Shown here: positions 1 to 5,479 of the stretch, piece after piece | How positions within the stretch are numbered: the stretch's first letter is position 1 | Layout of the letters: each line of letters starts with the position of its first letter | Assembly (NCBI GenBank): GCA_031178645.1 | Contig: JAPSIP010000127.1 | Location: forward strand, 1 to 5,479 | DNA: 5,479 nucleotides | DNA from: Paracoccus sp. (in: a-proteobacteria) | GTDB taxonomy: Bacteria; Pseudomonadota; Alphaproteobacteria; Rhodobacterales; Rhodobacteraceae | Direction: 5' to 3' | The notes under the pieces: model-generated | What the model saw: only the letters and a program-made list of their open reading frames with translations | Told to the model about the DNA's origin: nothing | Databases searched by the model: none | Made by a program: the position numbers and the translations under genes

Positions 1-1144
1 GCGACCTACCCCGCCCGGTTCCACCGCCGTCTTCGACATACTGGGCGATGTTGAGGTAGTAGTCGGGCGGCAGGATCCCCCGCACGCTGTAGCGGTCGAA
101 GATGATCAGGTCGAAATCCCCGATCCGCTCCATGAACAGTTCCTGGGTCGGGAAGGCGATCAGCGACAATTCGTTGACCGGCACACCATCCGACTTGTCG
201 GGCGGGCGCAGGATGGTGAAGTGGATCAGATCGACCGCCGCGTCGGATTTCAGCAGGTTGCGCCAGGTCCGTTCGCCCGCATGGGGTTCGCCCGACACCA
301 GCAGCACGCGCAGGCGGTCGCGCACGCCGTTGATGCTGATCGCGGCGGTGTTGTTGCGGTCGGTCAACTCACCCCCCTCGGGCGCGTCGAAGCCGATCTG
401 CACGACATTCTGGCCCGCGTGATCCAGCACCAGGGGCAGGCTGATCGGCTGGCCCAGGGGAACGGCCACGACCTGTTCGTCCTCTCCGTCCAGGGACAGG
501 CGCAGGTTGACGGAACCCGTCTGCGCCTCGGGCGGAACGGTTCCCTGATCCTCGATCCGCAGGCGGATGGTGACTTCCTGGTCGATCAGGCCGAAGGCGG
601 GCGCTTCCTCGATCACAAGGCGGCGGTCCCAGTCCTGGGGGCGGCCGGTCAGCAAGACGTGGACCGGCGCGGGGACAGATGCAGGCAGCATCGCCGGATC
701 ATGCAGGCGACCGTCGGTCACGGCGATGACGCCCGCAAGCCGGGTTTCGGGTTCGGCGGCGATGGCGCGGGCCATCTCGGTGGCCAGCAGCGTGCCGTCG
801 TCATTGTCCCCCACCGTCACGCGGCGCAGTTCGGTATCGGGCAGCGCGGCGATCTGGCGGGTCATGGCGTCCACCGCGGCGTCCGTCTGCGCGGTCCGCT
901 CTGGCAGGGTCTGGCTGGCGGAACGGTCGTCGATCAGGATCACGATATCGGAAAGCCCGGCCCTGCTGCCGATCTCCAATGCAGGTCCGGCAAGGGCCAG
1001 TGCGGCGGCAAGGCCTGCAAGCCCGCGCCAGGCCCAGCCGCGCAGGCCGCGCCACAGCGCAAAGCCCGCCACCAGCAGCGCAAGGACGGCCAGGGCGGCG
1101 ATCGCCCACCAGGGCAGCAGCGGGTCGAAGCGAAGCTGGGTCAT
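1..1144 (-). CDS. Membrane protein with VWA-like and GATase-like domains, N-terminal part
   Basis: The frame is open from the ATG at 1144-1142 to the left edge: 381 codons, no stop. It starts MTQLRFDPLLPWW and has two membrane segments (about 12-31 and 38-55) separated by the basic loop WRGLRGWAWR. That predicts a cytoplasmic loop and a periplasmic remainder. A VWA-like domain follows: DIVILIDDRSAS (66-77) carries an intact DxSxS motif (D73, S75, S77), and VIAVTDGR (139-146) supplies the later VWA aspartate (D144). After a beta-rich region (about 175-275), a class I glutamine-amidotransferase-like fold begins with RLRVLLVSGEPHAGE (277-291), then FDLIIFDRYS (344-353) and YYLNIAQYVEDGG (362-374). 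Homologues as I recall them are about 690 residues, so roughly half is missing. No cysteine is present in this part. The start is supported by the ATGA overlap and a good Shine-Dalgarno (1155-1161). The last seven residues look atypical. Function unknown; likely a periplasm-facing partner of the MoxR system. Confidence 0.9.
   Translation of the reverse strand, partial: MTQLRFDPLLPWWAIAALAVLALLVAGFALWRGLRGWAWRGLAGLAAALALAGPALEIGSRAGLSDIVILIDDRSASQTLPERTAQTDAAVDAMTRQIAALPDTELRRVTVGDNDDGTLLATEMARAIAAEPETRLAGVIAVTDGRLHDPAMLPASVPAPVHVLLTGRPQDWDRRLVIEEAPAFGLIDQEVTIRLRIEDQGTVPPEAQTGSVNLRLSLDGEDEQVVAVPLGQPISLPLVLDHAGQNVVQIGFDAPEGGELTDRNNTAAISINGVRDRLRVLLVSGEPHAGERTWRNLLKSDAAVDLIHFTILRPPDKSDGVPVNELSLIAFPTQELFMERIGDFDLIIFDRYSVRGILPPDYYLNIAQYVEDGGGTGRGRS
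1141..1144 (-). other. ATGA stop/start overlap, gene 3 to gene 4
   Basis: The minus strand reads ATGA. ATG (1144-1142) starts the VWA/GATase-like gene and TGA (1143-1141) ends the BatA/DUF4159 gene. This is a standard translational-coupling arrangement and implies a shared transcript. Confidence 0.92.
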
Positions 1145-3894
1145 GGGCCAAGCGTCTCCTCGGTCCGCATCCTGTCAAGCAGGGCGGGGACATGGACCTG
1201 GTCGGATTTGTAGTTGCCCGTCAGGACATACATGATCAGGTTCACGCCGAACCTGAAGGCCATTTCCCGCTGCATCTCGCCTTCCCAGCCGCCGCCGATG
1301 GGAAAGGTGGGATAGCCGTTCTCATCCACGGCCCAGGCCTCGGCCCAGGAATTGCCGCCGATCACCACGGGGCTGACGCCGTCGTTGAGTTGGCGGAAGG
1401 GCACGCCCTCGGCCGCCTCGGCACCCGCAGGGGGGGCTTCCAGCCAGACGGGATTCCCCTGCCAGCGGCCCGGGAAATCCGACAGCAGATAGAAGCTGCG
1501 GGTCAGGACGTGATCGTCGGGCACGGGGGCCAGCGGCGGGATTTCCAGCGGCGCGGCCAAGGCTTGCAGCGCCTGCGACATGTCGGGCCCGCCCACGCCG
1601 GTCACGTCGCCGTCGCGCGTGTCGAACAGGATCATCCCGCCCGAGCGCATGAAGTGGTTCAGCCGCACATAGGCCTGGGGCGAGGGCGCAGGCTGGCTGT
1701 CGGTGATCGGCCAATACAGGAAGGTCAGCACCGAGAGTTCGTCCCGGTCCAGGTCGATGGCAACCGGATCGCCCGGTTCGACCGAGGTGCGCTGCGACAA
1801 CAGCATCGACAGCCCCCGCAGCCCCTCGCGCGAGGCTTCGTCGATGCGGGCGTCACCCGTGACGACATAGGCCAGGGCCACCTCATTCGCGGCGCGGGCC
1901 AGTTCCGGGTTCACGTCCTGCGCCATGGCGGGCGGGCCGGGCTGGACCAGAAGCGCCAGCAGCAGCCCGGCTGCTGCGACACGCCCGCCCCGCGCCAGCA
2001 TGGCCGAGCCAAGCGCATCAAGCGCCAGGATCAGCGCGGCCAGCGCCAGCAGCACGCCTTTTAGGTCGCGCCCGCCGGTCGTGCCCACGGCTTCCACCGT
2101 GGCGCCGGGCCATTGGGCCAGGACCAGCGGCCCGCCGGCATTAAGCGCGACCCTGCGTTCACCCGCGGCATAGATGCCCGCCGGGCGGTCCGGGCCAGTG
2201 CCAAGCGCCAGGTCCGCTGCCGCGACCGGGGCCATTCCTTCGGCGGCCGAGGCGCGGCCGAAGCCGTCCAGAACCTCTTCCGGCGTCCAGAAGGGTTGCT
2301 CGCGGTCGTCGGCGGCTTCCTCGGCCGGGGTGACGCGGGCGGTCTGGACCAGCCTGTCCAGCATCTCGACGAACAGGCCCGAGATCGGCAGGTTCGACCA
2401 TTCCGCATTGGCCGTGACATGGAACAGCACCACCTGCCCCTGCCCCAGCCGGGCGCGGGTCACCAGTGGCGTATTGTCCGACAGCGCGGCCAGCGTGCGT
2501 TCGGCCAGTTCGGGCGCGGGCTGCGCCATCAGTTGCGCGCGTACCGCCACATCCTCGGGCGCGGTCAGGCCCGCAAAGACCCCGTCGGCGGCAAAGGGCG
2601 CGATGCCGCGCGGATCCCCCCAGGACAGCGCGCCGCCGATGTCGCGCCCGCCCTGGCGCAGGGCGACGGGGATCAGGGGTTCGTCCTGCAAGCCCTCGAA
2701 CGCCGCCATGCGTGGCCCGGCAAAGCGGATCAGCAGCCCGCCTTCGTCCACCCAGGCCGCAAGGTCATCGGCCTCGGCCAGATCCACCTGGTCTGCCAGC
2801 ACGATTACGTCGGGCGCGGTGTTCACCACGTCGCCCAGGCCACCCTCGACCAAGTCGGTCGTGGGTGTCAGTGCGCGGCGCAGGTAGTGAAGCTGGGACA
2901 GAAGGTGCTGGCCTTCGGCCTGGCGGTCGGCTTCGCCCACGAGGCCCACCTTGCGGCGCTTCACGCGGTCATCGGCCAGCACGACCGCGCCTGCATGGGC
3001 CTCGCCCTCGACCTGGAAGCGGGTGATGCGGTTGCGAAGTTCGGGCGGCAGGTCGATCGCCGTCGGGCGGGTGGTAATTCCGGCGGCGGTCGCCGCCTCT
3101 CCGGGCGTCAGGCGAGCCAGTTCGCGTTCGACCCCCTGCGGGTCCGGACCGATGGCCAGGATCGCGGGCGCCGAGTCGTCGGTCGCGGCCAGCGTCAGCG
3201 AGGGCGTGTCGCCCGCGTGCAGCGACAGCGCGCGAAGGGCGCGGGCGGGCGGGATAACGGTCACCGGACCACGCTCGGACAGGGCCGCCAGCCAGCCCGC
3301 GCGGTTCGGGTGGTCCAGCCCATCCGTGATCCACAGCGTTGCAAGCTGTCCTTCGGGCGCATTGGCCAGCACGGCGGCGGGATCCTCGGGAAGACCGCTA
3401 GGCCAAGCGGCGGGCTGCGCGGCCCGCAGGCCTGCAAGCAAGGTATCGGCCGGGGCAAAGGGCAGCGCGCCCTGCGCCGCCTGCCCATCGGCCAGCAGCA
3501 GCGCAGCGGGGCGCCCGTCGGCGGCGGCCTGGGTCAAGGCGGATTCGGCGCGGGTCAGGCGGGCGGGCCAGTCAGGCGCTGCGGCCCAACCCGCGTCCAG
3601 GACCACCAGCAGCGGCCCGCTTTGCCCCGAGGCCACGACCGGCTTCCAGCTTGGACCGGCAAAGGCCAGGATCAGCGCGGCGACGGCGGCAAGGCGCAGC
3701 AGCAGCAGCCACCAGGGCGTCCGTCGCGCGACCGGCACACGGTCCAGCAGTCCCCGCAGCAGCTCAACGCCCGGAAAGGCCACAAGGCGCGGCGCGGGCG
3801 GCAGGGCGCGCAGGATCACCCACAGCACCGGCAGCGCGATCAGCGCGGTCAGCACCCAAGGCGCCGCGAAGCCTATGGGACCCAGCATCAACAT
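1141..3894 (-). CDS. BatA-like / DUF4159 fusion membrane protein
   Basis: A 917-residue membrane protein. Residues 1-80 form a BatA-type (aerotolerance regulator) N-terminus with two membrane segments (about 8-29 and 61-80) around an Arg-rich loop. A VWA-like strand PLLVVLDAGWA (94-104) follows, with the metal motif reduced to D100 only; a second strand is LWITDG (187-192). A flavodoxin/GATase-like segment lies at about 314-395 (KVGLVGEADRQ; PDVIVLADQVDL; WVDEGGLLIRFAGP). The BatA-like block W-S-NLP-I-S-x-L-F-V is at 499-509. Two more membrane segments (about 612-632 and 637-655) precede a DUF4159 domain (about 660-910), with LTFLYWPIT (723-731), SGGMILFDTRD (751-761) and a conserved tail RFGVNLIMYVLTGNYKSDQVHVP (881-903). 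Positive-inside charges put both large domains in the periplasm. There are no cysteines. The start at 3894 shares one base with the DUF58 stop (TGATG); another ATG two codons on is possible. A weak AGGTG lies 11 nt upstream. Length and layout resemble uncharacterised proteins of Rhodobacterales; the function is unknown. Confidence 0.93.
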   Translation of the reverse strand: MLMLGPIGFAAPWVLTALIALPVLWVILRALPPAPRLVAFPGVELLRGLLDRVPVARRTPWWLLLLRLAAVAALILAFAGPSWKPVVASGQSGPLLVVLDAGWAAAPDWPARLTRAESALTQAAADGRPAALLLADGQAAQGALPFAPADTLLAGLRAAQPAAWPSGLPEDPAAVLANAPEGQLATLWITDGLDHPNRAGWLAALSERGPVTVIPPARALRALSLHAGDTPSLTLAATDDSAPAILAIGPDPQGVERELARLTPGEAATAAGITTRPTAIDLPPELRNRITRFQVEGEAHAGAVVLADDRVKRRKVGLVGEADRQAEGQHLLSQLHYLRRALTPTTDLVEGGLGDVVNTAPDVIVLADQVDLAEADDLAAWVDEGGLLIRFAGPRMAAFEGLQDEPLIPVALRQGGRDIGGALSWGDPRGIAPFAADGVFAGLTAPEDVAVRAQLMAQPAPELAERTLAALSDNTPLVTRARLGQGQVVLFHVTANAEWSNLPISGLFVEMLDRLVQTARVTPAEEAADDREQPFWTPEEVLDGFGRASAAEGMAPVAAADLALGTGPDRPAGIYAAGERRVALNAGGPLVLAQWPGATVEAVGTTGGRDLKGVLLALAALILALDALGSAMLARGGRVAAAGLLLALLVQPGPPAMAQDVNPELARAANEVALAYVVTGDARIDEASREGLRGLSMLLSQRTSVEPGDPVAIDLDRDELSVLTFLYWPITDSQPAPSPQAYVRLNHFMRSGGMILFDTRDGDVTGVGGPDMSQALQALAAPLEIPPLAPVPDDHVLTRSFYLLSDFPGRWQGNPVWLEAPPAGAEAAEGVPFRQLNDGVSPVVIGGNSWAEAWAVDENGYPTFPIGGGWEGEMQREMAFRFGVNLIMYVLTGNYKSDQVHVPALLDRMRTEETLGP
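1155..1161 (-). promoter_or_regulatory. Shine-Dalgarno of the VWA/GATase-like gene
   Basis: The minus strand reads GAGGAGA, 10 nt upstream of the ATG at 1144. It sits inside the last codons of the BatA/DUF4159 gene, which encode the E-E-T of the C-terminal EETLGP. It is the best ribosome binding site in the window and supports the chosen start. The gene may therefore be translated by fresh initiation as well as by coupling. Confidence 0.8.
1921..2001 (-). other. Signal-peptide-like segment inside the BatA/DUF4159 protein
   Basis: Residues 632-658 of the 917-residue protein read like a complete Sec signal peptide. There is a Met (codon 2001-1999), a short basic n-region (LARGGR), a hydrophobic core (VAAAGLLLALLV), a proline-rich stretch, and an A-M-A signal-peptidase-type site before QD (A658/Q659). 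It lies exactly between the BatA-like part and the DUF4159 domain. It may act as the fourth membrane segment, be cleaved, or be a remnant of an ancestral separate gene. No Shine-Dalgarno is visible before this Met, so internal initiation is not supported. Confidence 0.6.
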
Positions 3895-3896
3895 CA
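3892..3896 (-). other. TGATG stop/start overlap, gene 2 to gene 3
   Basis: The minus strand reads TGATG. TGA (3896-3894) ends the DUF58 gene and ATG (3894-3892) starts the BatA/DUF4159 gene, sharing one base. A weak AGGTG at 3910-3906 is 11 nt from the start, longer than ideal, so coupling probably matters here. Confidence 0.88.
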
Positions 3897-4759
3897 GTCG
3901 GCAAGCACCTGATAAAGCCAGCTTAGCGCCGTGGCGGGCGGATGGTCGGTGGAATGGTGCCCGAACTGCCAGCCCGCGCTGTTCGCCTGCCTGCGCAGCC
4001 AGTCGCGGCGCTCGGCCAGGCGGGCCAGATAGGCGTCGCGCAGCCCGCCGGCATCGCGGCTGTCATGGCGGATAGCGCCCGACAGCGACCGGAACAGGAC
4101 CGCGCCGGACCAGGGAAACACCTCTTCGTCGGGATCGAGGACCTGCATCAGCACGCCCTTTACCCCGATCCCGGCGGCGCGGGACAGCAGCCCCTGGACC
4201 CAGGCCGGATCGTCCATGAAGTCCGACAGGATCACCAGCCGCTGGTTCGGGCGCAGCAGATCGGCCGAGGGCGCATCGGCGTCGCCCCGCGCGGCCACCA
4301 TTGCCGCGACCTGTTCCGCCAGCCGGTCGGCCTGGACCCGCCCGGCGCGGGCGGGCTGGCCCAGAAGGCCCACCTTCTCGCCCCCGCGCAGCAGCACCAT
4401 CGCCAGGGCCAGGGCCAGAAGCTGCGCCCGGTCGGACTTGGTCGGGCGGTCGGCGGTCCCGGCATAACCCATCCCCTGCCCGGCCGAGATCCACAAGCCC
4501 ACCGCCTGCGCGGTCTGCGCCTCTCGGTCGCGGACGAACTGGGTGTCGGATCGCGCCGAGCGGCGCCAGTCGATGGATCGGGCGGTATCGCCCGGACCTG
4601 CGGGGCGGTATTGCCAAAAATCCTCGCCCGGACCGCCCCGCCGCAACCCGTGCGCGCCGGGCGCGATCATCGCGGCCAGACGTTCAGCGGACAGGATCAG
4701 CGCAGCCAGGTGACCGCTTGCCGTCTGCGCCCTGGCGCGGAGGTCGGCGGGCGACGCGG

Positions 4760-4763
<4 letters not shown>
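3894..4763 (-). CDS. DUF58 domain protein, MoxR partner
   Basis: This 289-residue protein belongs to the DUF58 family, which is almost always encoded beside a MoxR ATPase. The signature is clear: [17 protein letters not shown] (43-59) followed by [11 protein letters not shown] (63-73), matching the family pattern of G-x-E-F, Y-x-PGD and x-IDW-x-x-x-AR. A VWA-like fold follows, with a first strand at [12 protein letters not shown] (88-99) and a later strand [11 protein letters not shown] (175-185). No membrane segment is seen, so this is the short soluble form, probably cytoplasmic. The three DxSxS metal-site positions read S93, G95 and G97, so classic MIDAS metal binding is unlikely. It contains no cysteine. 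The ATG overlaps the MoxR stop as ATGA, and I see no convincing Shine-Dalgarno, so translation probably depends on coupling. The stop overlaps the next gene as TGATG. Biochemical function is not established for this family. Confidence 0.95.

Positions 4764-5479
<716 letters not shown>

Noticed and set aside
801..1193. A minus-strand open frame of 130 codons overlapping the start of the last gene
   Set aside because: It is in a different frame from the coupled gene. The Arg/Pro/Cys-rich product has no motif. The frame starting at 1144 has better start evidence and continues to the window edge.
221..1213. A 330-codon plus-strand open frame over the left-edge gene
   Set aside because: It is the antisense shadow of the VWA/GATase-like gene, whose minus-strand frame shows membrane segments, a DxSxS motif and a good Shine-Dalgarno.
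1921..2001. A separate internal gene start at the Met of residue 632, encoding DUF4159 alone
   Set aside because: There is no Shine-Dalgarno upstream and no stop in the frame before it. Continuous reading through the BatA-like part is the simpler model; the segment is kept only as a possible processing site.
979..2064. A 361-codon plus-strand open frame spanning the gene 3/gene 4 boundary
   Set aside because: Low-complexity Arg/Gln/His/Gly composition and no family resemblance. It runs antisense to two well-supported genes.
2113..3912. A 599-codon open frame on the plus strand, antisense to the BatA/DUF4159 gene
   Set aside because: The translation is rich in Arg, Gly, Gln and His with no recognisable motif, as expected for the antisense of a GC-rich gene with G/C-ending codons. 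The minus-strand gene has clear domains and coupled overlaps at both ends.

Overview
The window is GC-rich (roughly 70 % by eye), with strong G/C preference at third codon positions and no intergenic space. Base composition and the protein family set fit an alphaproteobacterium, most likely of the Rhodobacterales (Paracoccus/Rhodobacter-like). This placement is an inference: there is no rRNA or other marker gene here.

All coding is on the minus strand, so transcription runs right to left. The order is: (1) 5479-4760, the C-terminal about 240 residues of a MoxR-family AAA+ ATPase, whose start lies outside the window; (2) 4763-3894, a soluble DUF58 protein of 289 residues; (3) 3894-1141, a 917-residue membrane protein with a BatA-like N-terminus, a degenerate von Willebrand A (VWA)-like region, and a C-terminal DUF4159 domain; (4) 1144 to the left edge, the first 381 residues of a second membrane protein with an intact VWA metal-site motif (DxSxS) and the start of a class I glutamine-amidotransferase-like (GATase-like) domain. 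Genes 1/2 and 3/4 overlap as ATGA and genes 2/3 as TGATG, so this is one translationally coupled operon. No promoter, terminator, RNA gene, mobile element or CRISPR array was seen.

The operon is an alphaproteobacterial relative of the MoxR/Bat systems. In these, a MoxR ATPase is thought to act as a chaperone or remodeller together with VWA-domain partners. Here the ATPase and DUF58 protein look cytoplasmic. The two later proteins are predicted, from the positive-inside pattern, to place large domains in the periplasm. The physiological role is not known from the sequence.

Points worth a second look are: a buried signal-peptide-like segment at the BatA/DUF4159 junction; the absence of any cysteine in proteins 2-4; loss of the MIDAS (VWA metal-site) residues in two of the three VWA-type proteins but not the third; a recurring flavodoxin/GATase-like segment in the two membrane proteins; and possible disagreement with the family at the extreme left edge.
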